64,000 nt of DNA from assembly GCA_002633025.1 (NCBI GenBank), contig NMRB01000045.1:223965-287964 (forward strand), written 5' to 3'. Made by a program: the position numbers and the translations under genes. Shown here one piece after another: positions 55,105-64,000 of the stretch. How positions within the stretch are numbered: position 1 is the first letter of the stretch; each line of letters opens with the position of its first letter. Source of the DNA: Notospermus geniculatus. Taxonomy: Eukaryota; Nemertea; Pilidiophora; Heteronemertea; Lineidae. Under the pieces are notes generated by a model that had not been told where the DNA came from, made no database searches, and saw only the letters and a program-made list of their open reading frames with translations.

Positions 55105-56165
55105 CTGAAAGAAATATTTTGAAATATAAGAACTTCAATATCCTCATAAGCAATTAAGAGCCAGAATCTGAGAAAGTGGCACTTTTTGGAACATTTTTGC
55201 GGTTGACCCTCCCCCCCCTAGAATTAATTGATGTTTGGTGTGTTGGGACATATATTTGTGAAAAGAAAAAATCCTAAATTTTAGCCCGATCGGCCCACAA
55301 CTGTGGTCACAGCGCCACCTGCAAGTAGGCATAAAAAAGGCTAAAATTGAAAAAGACAAGCATTTTTCAATTCATGATTATGAATTCTAGTTGCAGTGTA
55401 CCCAACAAATATTCTAATTGGAACTTGTGTTGGATTACTATAGGTTCTTCTACAGTAATAGCGCCATCTACGGGCACTACCGCTGTATTAGACAACTGGG
55501 GTCTAATGCTGGTGAACACAATAAATGAAAATTCTGATTTCAGCCCTTTTTTATTAAAACACCATTCATATTCCAAAGCAAAGCCGCCAAAAGCTAAAAA
55601 CAACAAAAGCCAAAAGGGATAATACATGTATGTTAACTTGAACATTCTTTCCTACACTAATAAATAAGGACACCAAAACCTTCTTTGGCCATTCCTGAGA
55701 TTTTTGAAAATTTGATAAGCGGCAGATTAAAAAACGCATCAGAAAGCCATTCTGTGGCACTTTTTAGATGGCTATTAAAAACACCAACAAGTAAAACAGA
55801 TGAAACCTGTTGTGTTTGTAGTCATCACCATCAGGAGGAAAATGAAACACATTGGAATTACTTACAACTTCCCGAAATCTGGTGATACGATTTAATAAAA
55901 TTTCGCCACCAGGTGGCTCTCCGCCTCGTGTCAATTCTGAAGAACATTACTATGCCAAGGCAAAACTTTCTAGAATGTAATTTGCCTATATTTCACATTT
56001 GAAAAAGCTTTGTTTCGCATCGGAATTATGCTGGAGTTTTAAATCTGTCACTAGGGGGTGCTGTTGTACGCCGGATTGTGATAGCCTCAGAAAAACAGCC
56101 AAGATGACATTTTAAGAGAAATCCCATTTCAAGAGAAATTTCATGTTAGTAACAAGGTACGAACA
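55105..56165. other. No recognisable gene
   Basis: AT-rich sequence with short frames on both strands and a short poly-C run near 55212. Nothing nameable. Confidence 0.4.
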
Positions 56166-56369
56166 TCATTCATGTTCGTAACACGTTACGAACATAATAG
56201 CTGAGCGTCTGTGCATATTTGACAAGTAAGTCTCCACAACAGGGCTTTGGTCATCATAGAACGCACTCAGCATTTCTTTCACAAATGCAGTGCAAAATGG
56301 TTTGACGAAGTCATGTTCAAATTTGGCTTTATTCATACCGTTATTGCCTAAGTAAGTAAGTTCCTGCAC
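56166..56369 (-). CDS. Possible exon, unknown protein
   Basis: A coherent minus-strand frame (QELTYLGNNGMNKAKFEHDF... KEMLSAFYDDQ) with helix-like composition. No splice site is clearly better than chance and no family is recognised. It may be a remnant of a repeat-borne gene. Confidence 0.25.
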   Translation of the reverse strand: MQELTYLGNNGMNKAKFEHDFVKPFCTAFVKEMLSAFYDDQSPVVETYLSNMHRRSAIMFVTCYEHE

Positions 56370-56528
56370 AAAGGGGTCAAAAAAGGACTTGAAATTCGGC
56401 TATGGCGCACACTGCCAGATGCCCCAGGTCAGCGTGTTAACCCTTGCAAATCCAAGGCGGGGGAGGTAACTCAGTAATCACGAAGACGATCGACCAAATG
56501 TTAGCGTGGGAGGAAGAATAGAGCTGAA

Positions 56529-57515
56529 GAGATGGCTTGAGGTTACGTTTTGGATAATTTCTTGATGTCTAGCACCATCTTTGATGTCTGTGACACAAAC
56601 TGTACCGTGCTCTCTAACCACTCTGTATTCATCCACTGCTTGTCAAATAACCTGGTCTTGTCATGATATCCTTAATCTGGTTTTGAATGGGGAGGTTGCA
56701 AAATATGATTACTGTATTCCCTTAAGTTGATCAACTTCATTCCCCTCATATCTTAGAGTAGAACATTTCCACATCTAAAAACAGAAGTATCATAAGGGAA
56801 CAATTCTCCACAACTACTGTTCGAACATACGTCATAGATCTTGATTAGTACCTCACCAAGGAGATCTTACACTTGTTTGGATTTTGGAATCGTGTCTGTT
56901 TTTTGAAAACCGCACAAAAGAGGACACAGTCGCACGAAATCGTTTACTGAAGTTTACTGGAGTCATGTGGTGTTTAAAGATAATGTATCACGACTTCATT
57001 GTTTACATTCAATGTTTGTAAACATGGATGTTTACATCATGTTATTTGGACTTTTTGGGACATGCAAGAGATGGCTTGAGGTTACGTTTTGGATAATTTC
57101 TTGATGTCTAGCACCATCTTTGATGTCTGTGACACAAACTGTACCGTGCTCTCTAACCCCTCTGTATTCATCCACTGCTTGTCAAATACCTGGTCTTGTC
57201 ATGATATCCTTAATCTGGTTTTGAATGGGGAGGTTGCAAAATATGATTTCTGTATTCCCTTAAGTTGATCAACTTCATTCCCCTCATATCTTAGAGTAGA
57301 ACATTTCCACATCTAAAAACAGAAGTATCATAAGGGAACAATTCTCCACAACTACTGTTCGAACATACGTCATAGATCTTGATTAGCACCTCACCAAGGA
57401 GATCTTACACTTGTTTGGATTTTGGAATTGTGTCTGTTTTTTGAAAACCGCACAAAATAGGACACAGTCGCACGAAATCGTTTACTGAAGTTTACTGGAG
57501 TCATGTGGTGTTTAA
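56529..57515 (+). repeat. Direct duplication of about 448 bp, period 538 bp
   Basis: 56529-56977 and 57067-57515 are nearly identical (both start AGAGATGGCTTGAGG and end CATGTGGTGTTTAA), separated by about 90 bp of unique sequence. No domain-bearing frame. The separation argues against a simple in-series haplotype join. Confidence 0.9.
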
Positions 57516-58082
57516 TTTGCAGAGCACAGACTGCTGAAGTTTTTCCTCAATGGGAGACAGAGAAGGCAACTGGGGTAACATCTGCATTCGGCATATGGAC
57601 AATAATCTCCACTACCATGATCAGACATTTATGACTTGGGATCGTCATCAATACTGCATGCAGAATCGGCCTCATCCATGTCATCAGGAACATCACATTC
57701 ATGACTATAATCAACATCGTCTCTTATTTCATCTCTTCCAATCTGGATGCTTTTGTTTTTAGAGCTCCTTTGCCTGTCCAGTTCATAGTTTTCTATGCAA
57801 TTAACATGATTAAAGTCTCCACCTTGGACGTATTCTGTTGGAAGGTTTTGGGTGTTCTCTTTAGTCGATGGTTGTAGAAAGTATGGGGAAAGTGTTTTCA
57901 GATATTGTCGTCTCTTAGTTGCGGTGTGGGGAGTGTTAGGTGCATGACGTTTACAATATTTAAGAATTTATCTTCAAGTTTGACGAGTACACTATAATGA
58001 TCCTACCTTGTTTGTCTTTTTTTAAGTTAGTTACATTTAGACTTTCTATTATTATCACTGCTACACCGCCTTGTCTGTGGTC
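57516..58082. other. No recognisable gene
   Basis: Short frames without domains. Possible decayed 5' part of the tyrosine recombinase that follows, but no motif was found. Confidence 0.35.
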
Positions 58083-58409
58083 AGCTTTGATTATTTTCAA
58101 CAGACCAAGGACATTCGACAGGATGAAGACCAGTTACTCATTACTTACATGAAACCGTATAGGCCTGTCACCTCAGAAACTACTGCAAGATTGGGTAAAA
58201 CAGGTGCTTACACTTGCTGGGATTGACACGGATAAATTTAAGGCCCACTCAACTCGCTCTGCGGCAACCAGCGCATTGCCTCAGCTGGCGTGCCAATTGA
58301 CACTATTCTCAAGAAAGTTGGTTGGGCAAGTGAGAGAACTTTTGCAATGTTTTATAATAGAGAGATTGAAAAGAATGACAGTGTCGCACAGGTGCTTTTG
58401 AAAGACTAG
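58083..58409 (+). pseudogene. Tyrosine recombinase C-terminal fragment (DIRS/Crypton-like)
   Basis: In order: a PYRPVTSETTAR-like segment; after a one-base shift WVKQVLTLAGIDTDKF; AHSTRSAATS with the catalytic His and second Arg (H-x-x-R); after a second shift ASAGVPIDTILKKVGWASER with the conserved Gly-Trp; and TFAMFYNREI with the Tyr nucleophile, ending in TAG at 58407-58409. This is the C-terminal half of the catalytic domain used by DIRS-like retrotransposons and Cryptons. Two frameshifts make it inactive. The N-terminal catalytic Arg region is missing. Confidence 0.8.
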
Positions 58410-58710
58410 ATTTTTATAGACTTTTATAGAAATATTGCTTAGTTTATAGCCTTCATTGCTTGATGTGGTGTTTACAAAGTGTAGTCTTACTATATATCTA
58501 TATCACGGTTCTGAGAATTAGGAAATAGTGTTTGATTATGTTACTGGGCTATGGACGATACAGATACAGGTGCTGAACGTCCTGGGAATAAATATATCTG
58601 TGTGTAAAAGTATTTTGGTCATAAACTGTTTCTTTGGTGGTTCAAACACGATTCGTTCAAATCTCATGGGATTCTGGAATGACCTTGATTATGATTGATG
58701 GGTTAGATAG

Positions 58711-59020
58711 AATTGAAAAATTAAACGAGACTTACCTGTAAGTTGAAGTTTGATTGAGATTCTATCGAATCCTCAATCGGGAATGGAGGTATCACATGCC
58801 CTCCCTTCAAGGTTGTGTCTTGTAGTTTCATTGCAAGTTGTTGTTTTTGGTTTTTTGTTCCCACCCTTCTTCTTTCTGATTCGTGTCTTCACTCCTGTTC
58901 AATTATGCCGGAGACAGCTAGGCCACGCTATCTCATGTGATTTCTCCATTCCCGATTGAGGATTCGATAGAATCTCAATCAAACTTCAACTTACAGGTAA
59001 GTCTCGTTCAATTTTTCAAT
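58711..59020. repeat. Foldback element carrying splice-like signals in each arm
   Basis: AATTGAAAAATTAAACGAGA and the following CTTACCTGTAAG return as CTTACAGGTAAGTCTCGTTC...TTTTTCAATT on the right; the arms are about 90 bp with few mismatches. Each arm contains CTTACAG|GTAAGT or its complement, a fused acceptor-donor consensus. The centre is a pyrimidine-rich 130 bp. It may be a MITE; see finding. Confidence 0.75.
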
Positions 59021-59190
59021 TCTTTGCCAAGAATTCCTCCCAAACCTGACGTGCACGCACTCCCATGCTGTTGCACAGATCGCACGTGTCGTGGGATGCT
59101 TGGCGTACCTACATCGCATGCACACATCGTGTTTGTCATCAGGGTACAAATGGTGGGTCTTACACTGGCTACAAACGATGAGCTATGGGC
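59015..59190 (-). pseudogene. Cys/His-rich fragment, possibly DIRS-type Gag
   Basis: Minus-strand reading gives CKTHHLYPDDKHDVCMRC and, after one frameshift, SHDTCDLCNSMGVRARQVWE with a stop at 59015. The C-x2-C, D-x-H, C-x2-C, H, C-x2-C pattern is reminiscent of the zinc-binding motif in Gag proteins of DIRS-like elements. It is short and broken, so the assignment is weak. Its stop lies within the right arm of the palindrome. Confidence 0.35.
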
Positions 59191-59321
59191 TACTGGAGGC
59201 CGACCGATCAGGCGAATTCGCTGACATAATCTGAAGTTAAACAGGCACAAAAACACTTGCGCCTGCTTGCAGAGGTCACTGCATTGGCGTTGATTTCCTT
59301 CGTGTCTTGATCTTTTCCCAC

Positions 59322-59852
59322 CTATCCGAGAGAGAAGTTCAAATATCCTTCTCTTCTTGTTTTGGATTTACACTCCTGGGTGGAGGTGGAAGTGGAAGGT
59401 AGCAAAGGGTCGGCGGGATCTGAGCCTGCAACTTCCTCACTCTCCGCGGTTGCCCGACAGAATGCTCTTAGAGTATAGATGTCCCCAAGTGCTATTAGCC
59501 CCATGTCTTTCAGCTTTTCATCGTTTAGAAGTAGCAGCACCTCTCCATCAACCTATCGATGAAATGAAATAAATCGGCGATAGAATGATTTTAAAAGAAT
59601 GTCTCTCAAGAGGTCTTCGCAGAACAAAAATAATGTACGTACCGGATGAAGTGATGGTGATTGGAACAGCCTTGCTTATTAAAAGCGTTCATTAATAGGG
59701 AACCTGTGGCCGAAAACGAAAGAAAATTTTCCTGTTCCAATGCTGGCAGAAGAGCGTGTTACGTAGATTTCAGCTTATGTTCTTACCTTATTCACTTCAA
59801 AGGCAGAAATAACTTCTGGACTAACATTCCTTGAGCGCAGAAAATTGCATAT
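59322..59852 (-). CDS. SAM-domain protein, two exons
   Basis: Exon a is 59852-59787 (acceptor TTTCAG, 22 codons, donor AAG|GTAAGA). Exon b starts at 59552 (acceptor CGATAG) and ends with TAG at 59322. The junction is phase 0. Together: ICNFLRSRNVSPEVISAFEV, then VDGEVLLLLNDEKLKDMGL and LGDIYTLRAFCRAT, the five-helix SAM pattern (about 60 residues), followed by an acidic and Ser/Thr-rich tail. SAM domains mediate protein-protein interaction. Similar SAM-like starts occur in uncharacterised, high-copy invertebrate genes that I believe are transposon-borne. No start codon was found upstream; the N-terminal exon is missing. Confidence 0.6.
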
Positions 59853-60002
59853 CTGAAATTAACAGGAATCTAATTAGCTGCCTGCTGTTAGTTACGTCAA
59901 GTAAAATTAAATGAAATGGTCCATGCACCATGTGCTCACCTGTTGGGCGTAATAGTGTTGTGACAGATGAAGGTACATGCAGTTATGAGCAATCTGGTTC
60001 AA

Positions 60003-60650
60003 GTCATTCCCGAGTTACAGGATTTTTATATTTTGGGTTATGCCACCTGGCGGCCATATTGGATGTCCAATCGGGCCAAAACTTCACATGCACATAAATG
60101 TAATCTAGAGGGAGCCATAATAGCAAATTTGAGCACTCTTGGTCAAGCCGTTCCTGAGTTATAGCACTTAGTTGATTTTCAGGTTACGCCACCTGCTGGC
60201 CATACCGGAAGTCCAATTGCACCGAAACTCGGCATTCTCAAAGGTACCCCTCGAATACACATTTATGCAAGATATGAACTTGCTCACTGAAATGGCGAAC
60301 TGTGGCAGGTTCGTTACTTTTGTACATCTTGGACCTCTGTGACCTTGAAAAGTAGGCCGAATTAAAAACCCGTTACATATGTTATGTATCCTCATTAGAT
60401 ACACCTATGATAAAAATTTGGAGATGATCTACTCGTTAGTTCAGGAGTTATTGCACTTTCTGTGTTTTTGGTTTTGGCCATCTGGTCGCCTAGCCTAGAA
60501 TCGAATCGTACCGAAACTTGGTGTCATACGTCATCTGACTGACCTAGGGGTATATATGTACCAAGTTTCAGATCAATAGCCCAACGGTTACGAAACGTGC
60601 CTGCTAACGGACGACGGACAACGCATGACGATAAAAGCTCACAGGTGAGC
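60003..60650 (+). repeat. Diverged repeat with three related units
   Basis: Units start near 60003, 60147 and 60434 with (T)TC(C/A)NGAGTTA(C/T)(A/T)G-like sequence, followed by GCCA(C/T)CTGG(C/T)-(G/T)GCC and CCGAAACT(C/T)GG or CCAAAACTTC. The segment ends ACGGACGACGGACAAC, AGCTCACAGGTGAGCT. Such blocks are common in marine-invertebrate genomes, and the ending resembles the 3' end of a LINE, but this is not proven. Confidence 0.5.
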
Positions 60651-61255
60651 TAAATGAGATAAACTTCACGCGGCAATGTCAACCTCCACAAACACTTTAG
60701 TTATTTATAATCAACAGAACTAACGGCAGCTGGGTTTATTTCACACCGCTTACACTCGCCAGGCCTGTCGCGTGACCCGGTCGCGGGGTTGAAAATAGAA
60801 AACCTCGGGATCATTCATGATGACCCTTAAGCAAATTCCTTGCGTTCGGTGACCTCGGCATCTTGCAAAAGAAATCCCCCAATCTCGAATGGCAATACAT
60901 TTTGGTCATGTCATCAGCGCAGTGGATATTGAGAGATAACACAAGGGAATGTCATGCACATCCGATTGTGCAGGCTACATCGCTGCCATACACAGACTAT
61001 TGAGATAGGTCTCAACACATGTCACTAGCTATAAACAAACAACTTATGAACGTACTTCCACCCGGCATCAGTCTATGCAATGCAAGACTCTGACAAGAAT
61101 TGTCGATCGATCTAAGTTTAGGCCTACACATAGTCCTACCTCTTCCAAAGTCTTCATCTTACATTCGTCACGTCACGTCCTTCCAGTGCCTACACCGAGA
61201 TTTTACTAAAACAATAATGAGGTCCGAAAACGAGGCTATTATATCACGTGATTTT
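60651..61255. other. No recognisable gene
   Basis: Unique-looking sequence between repeats; nothing supported. Confidence 0.4.
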
Positions 61256-61893
61256 CCACCCGGGTGAGAATGTTTTCCACTCAGGTGGAAATGTTTTACA
61301 CCCGGGTGAGAATGTTTTCCACCCGGGTGGAAATGATTTTCCACCCGGTTGGAAATGTTTTCCATCTGGGTGGAAATGTTTTACACTCGGGTGAGAATGT
61401 TTTACCCCCGGGTGGAAATGTTTTACACCCGGGTGGAAATGTTTTACACCCAGGTGAGAATGTTTTACACCCGGGTGGAAATGTTTTACACCCGGGTGAG
61501 AATGTTTTCCACCCGGGTGGAAATGTTTTCCACCCGGTTGGAAATGTTTTCCATCCGGGTGGAAATGTTTTACACCCGGGTGAGAATGTTTTACCCCGGG
61601 TGGAAATGTTTTACACCCGGGTGGAAATGTTTTACACCCAGGTGGAAATGTTTTACACCCGGGTGAGAATGTTTTACACCCGGGTGGAAATGTTTTCCAC
61701 CCGGGTGAGAATGTTTTACACCCGGGTGAGAATGTTTTACAGGAAATGTTTTACACCCAGGTGAGAATGTTTTACACCCGGGTGGAAATGTTTTCCACCC
61801 GGGTGAGAATGTTTTACACCCGGGTGGGAATGTTTTACAGCCGGGTGAGAATGTTTTACACCCGGGTGGAAATGTTTTCCACCTGGGTGGAAA
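61256..61893 (+). repeat. 21-bp minisatellite, about 30 copies
   Basis: Unit (T)TTTACACCCGGGTGGAAATG or the variant with GTGAGAATG; each unit has the palindrome CACCCGGGTG. The period of exactly 21 bp keeps frames open on both strands: plus MFYTRVE/MFYTRVR-type heptads (166 codons), minus HSHPGVK/HFHPGGK-type heptads. The two variants, GGAAATG and GAGAATG, alternate irregularly. One unit is truncated near 61741. No start, promoter or splice context supports translation. Confidence 0.95.
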
Positions 61894-62472
61894 TTATAGA
61901 AAAAAATGCAATAATGTTTAGAATTTGTAGTGCGGATAAAAATATATACATGGCATGTTTGGGCCACCGTAGTGGCCGTAGTATCTAATATTGATGATTT
62001 GCAAGCCAAGTTTGTCTGCTCCTTGAGGAATACCTCACCCCCAAGTTCTTGTGGCTCATCGAAATGCCCCAGAGTTTGCTACCGGTGGTTGTAATGCTCA
62101 ATAGCAGATTTCAACGAGGGAATCCTGACATGGAACATCCTCAGTGGCTTCTGACTCCTTTGATTTTTGGAACTTTTCAGCGCCAACAAGAACTGGAAGA
62201 TTAATACACGTATTCCTCGTCTCAATTTCCGCCCGGATGTCCCTTTCAGATGCCAAAGGCATGAAAGGGGCATATCATTGTTTGGAATGAAATGTAATTA
62301 ATAGGCAAAGAAAGGTAAAAGTCAAATTTTAAATCTTTACCTACCATACCAAGAACATCCGGCACTTTGCGAGAAGGTGCCACAACCTGGAGGTGAGTAT
62401 TGGCCCTTTTGGGCCACCTTCGTCAGCACCGACATCATATCGATGTTCTTCGATTTCCTAACGTCGTCTACA
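61894..62472. other. Unassigned; possible decayed exons on the minus strand
   Basis: A minus-strand frame at 62230-62100 (RAEIETRNTCINLPVLVGAE...) and another at 62555-62337 look partly protein-like but show no domain and no matching splice sites. Confidence 0.3.
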
Positions 62473-62739
62473 TCAGCCAGCGGCTCCCCACTCGTAAATC
62501 GTTTCAGGAATCCCGTGGTGAGGAATGTACCACTCATGACCAGGCTCGGCTTCAACCTCCTCAGGCTTCACTTTCACGGCATGGCCCTTGTCGAATAGCT
62601 TTGCCACGAACTCACAGTACTCGTCCTTATTCATTTTCCTACGAAGCATCCTCAATCTCTCGACAGCCTGCTCCTTATGGGGCAACATTGGTTCCTTTCT
62701 TTTAAATGGTAAATCCATTACATAATGACCTTCAACCAA
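62473..62739 (-). pseudogene. BEL/Pao retrotransposon polymerase fragment
   Basis: MVEGHYVMDLPFKRKEPMLP, then AVERLRMLRRKMNKDE, LFDKGHAVKV and EWYIPHHGI. This is the segment just before the reverse transcriptase core in BEL/Pao polyproteins (pattern G.Y...L.....P.LP......A..RL..L......, then G.A..V, W.LPHH.V). After the HHG motif the frame shifts and the expected VRVVFD-type RT strand is absent. Small deletions are also apparent in KDEYCEFVAKLF. A preceding TTGTAG could be an acceptor. Confidence 0.7.
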
Positions 62740-63075
62740 CTACAATTAACTCTGGCTCACTGTTTCATTGAACAGCTTATCTTAGCTAGAAGGTTTAAAA
62801 CATTAGGCCTACCGTGATTTCAAAAGCCCCACCCACGATTGTTTATTGCAAAGGGGAACCTCCGACTCGTAAGGAATCTCTCCCAGGTATGCTTAACATT
62901 TTGATGTGAGTTTCAGATAATTAAGGGTAAATTTTAAACGGACAATCATTCACAAATGCACCATAGAATCCAGGTTGTTTTGACCATCCAATACAGCGGA
63001 ACTACCATGGGAATGAAGTTGATGGTGCAGGCCAACTGTAAGATAATTCCACTGTAACTGAAATGACAGAAATAA
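62740..63075. other. No recognisable gene
   Basis: Nothing identified between the BEL/Pao fragment and the kinase exon. Confidence 0.4.
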
Positions 63076-63643
63076 TCAATAAGAAATTCTTTTTTCTATT
63101 AGGCCTTTAGAAGTTGGAAAGCAAGGAAGGACCATATATGCCATGATTGAAAGTATTGTTGATGATGACATTACGTACCTGTCATTTTCTGAGCCCTCCC
63201 TCAACAATGCGGTCAACAACTGTTCAATATTCGGCCTGTCTTCGAATTTGGCGCATTTTCTGCATACAGAAAGCAAGCCTTTCCATTTACTGACATGCAG
63301 CTTTCTGTATTTAATCCCGTGACTAGGCAGATTCCTCCTCTTCATCAGGGTTTTCAGCTGTACGTCATACGGCCCATTTCCTGTTACAATTTCCCTTGGA
63401 TAAGGATGCTTAGCATCTGGGTTTAGCAGCATGAATATAATCATTGCAAATGACCATATGTCAGCACCTTTTAGTTCGTCGATTGTCATGGTTTGCCGAT
63501 TGTCACTCAGATGCAGCTCAGGGGCCATATATACCGGCGAACCTCGATTGAGGTTTCTGGTCCTTGTGTTGACGAGACTTCGGGTTTGAATTAGGGTTGT
63601 CCGGCCCTCTCCCAAGTCAGTCAATTTGGCCACTACTGGTTGA
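63076..63643 (-). CDS. Protein kinase C-lobe exon (kinase-like family)
   Basis: Exon starts at about 63643 (acceptor GGTTAG) and probably ends at a donor CAG|GTACGT (exon end 63179, 155 codons); the frame stays open to 63076. Motifs: AKLTDLGEGRTT (DLG in place of the metal-binding DFG), GSPVYMAPEL (activation segment APE), LKGADIWSFAMIIFMLLNPD (subdomain IX), CAKFEDRP with the subdomain XI Arg. The N-lobe and catalytic loop (HRD) are not in this exon and were not found in the remaining 350 bp. The pattern T.L..GSPVYMAPEL followed by LK..DIW...M..FMLLNPD fits a kinase-like family that I recall as high-copy in cnidarians and echinoderms, possibly transposon-associated. Activity cannot be judged without the N-lobe. 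Confidence 0.7.
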
Positions 63644-64000
63644 CTAACCCATAACTCAAGGCGGGGGGCTACCTATGCCGACTTTATTGACGCTCATTGA
63701 AAACAAACGTCCTAACATATTCATGACAAAACGTAACTAATTGATGTCAACAAAATGTTTTAGCTACAACCTTTATGCTCCCGTTCTGTGAAAGAATTGT
63801 TCATTTTTACCATGGAGTCAAACGCTGGCAAGTTACTTCTTAGATTTGCACTATCCGCGCTCTTTGAGTAAACTCTGTCCGGCCATTTGTGACCAAAGCA
63901 CCAGTGGCAGAGCTGAACAATACCCGCAGTGGACACAAAAGAGTTAGGGTCGGCACGTACACTGAAGATTGGTTTTCGATAACAGTATATTAGGGTGATC
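63644..64000. other. Upstream side of the kinase exon
   Basis: No N-lobe exon could be recognised here on the minus strand. It may lie beyond the window. Confidence 0.4.

Noticed and set aside
61256-61893. A 166-residue heptad-repeat protein
   Set aside because: The frame is open merely because the 21-bp unit has no stop; the opposite strand is open for the same reason.
61256-61893. A CRISPR array (regular short repeats)
   Set aside because: Units are contiguous with no spacers, and the genome is eukaryotic.

Overview
This is a piece of a draft eukaryotic genome assembly (N gaps at 13098-13208, 30371-31210 and 52884-52901, plus single Ns). Coding sequence is split into short exons with GT/AG boundaries. 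There are no operons, no rRNA, no intact tRNA gene and no CRISPR array. AT-leaning sequence, frequent TAGGCCTA and TACATGTA words, and the repeat families present suggest a marine invertebrate, most likely a deuterostome such as an echinoderm. That placement is inference from base composition and repeat type, not from a marker gene.

Almost everything recognisable is mobile or recently duplicated DNA. From the left: 1-8.6 kb holds only two foldback elements. 8.6-13.9 kb has an inverted-arm element interrupted by a tRNA-derived SINE with a 12-bp target duplication, a 678-bp tandem duplication, a roughly 300-bp tandem array whose units each look like an exon with splice sites, and a dimeric SINE with a 15-bp target duplication. 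13.9-21.2 kb is a minus-strand cluster of unrecognised genes: one ORF with an internal in-frame 133-residue duplication, and one gene with a PAN/apple-like exon. Nested palindromes and 573-bp and 951-bp tandem duplications lie around them.

22.2-28.9 kb carries a multi-exon DDE-type transposase (plus strand, one nonsense codon) facing a three-exon gene for a protein like the P2X7 receptor C-terminal domain (minus strand, frameshifted by a 23-bp insertion). 29-34.3 kb has two adjoining MITEs, a broken Gag, a 55-bp minisatellite and a broken Harbinger/ISL2EU-type transposase. 34.9-40.8 kb is a 5.9-kb unit with roughly 650-bp inverted arms made partly of tandem repeats, enclosing a coiled-coil gene; BEN-domain exons abut it. 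41.7-43.2 kb is a Foldback-like element and 43.27-44.03 kb is a structurally complete 763-bp TRIM retrotransposon that interrupts a PHD-finger ORF.

45-64 kb contains fragments of a multicopy invertebrate gene family, a Helitron-like ORF, another SINE, a C2H2 zinc-finger pseudogene, isolated well-bounded exons, a tyrosine recombinase, a palindrome carrying splice signals at both ends, SAM-domain exons, a 21-bp minisatellite, a BEL/Pao polymerase fragment and a kinase C-lobe exon. I see no convincing single-copy conserved host gene. Family assignments rest on motifs recognised by eye; boundaries, target duplications and splice sites were read directly from the bases.
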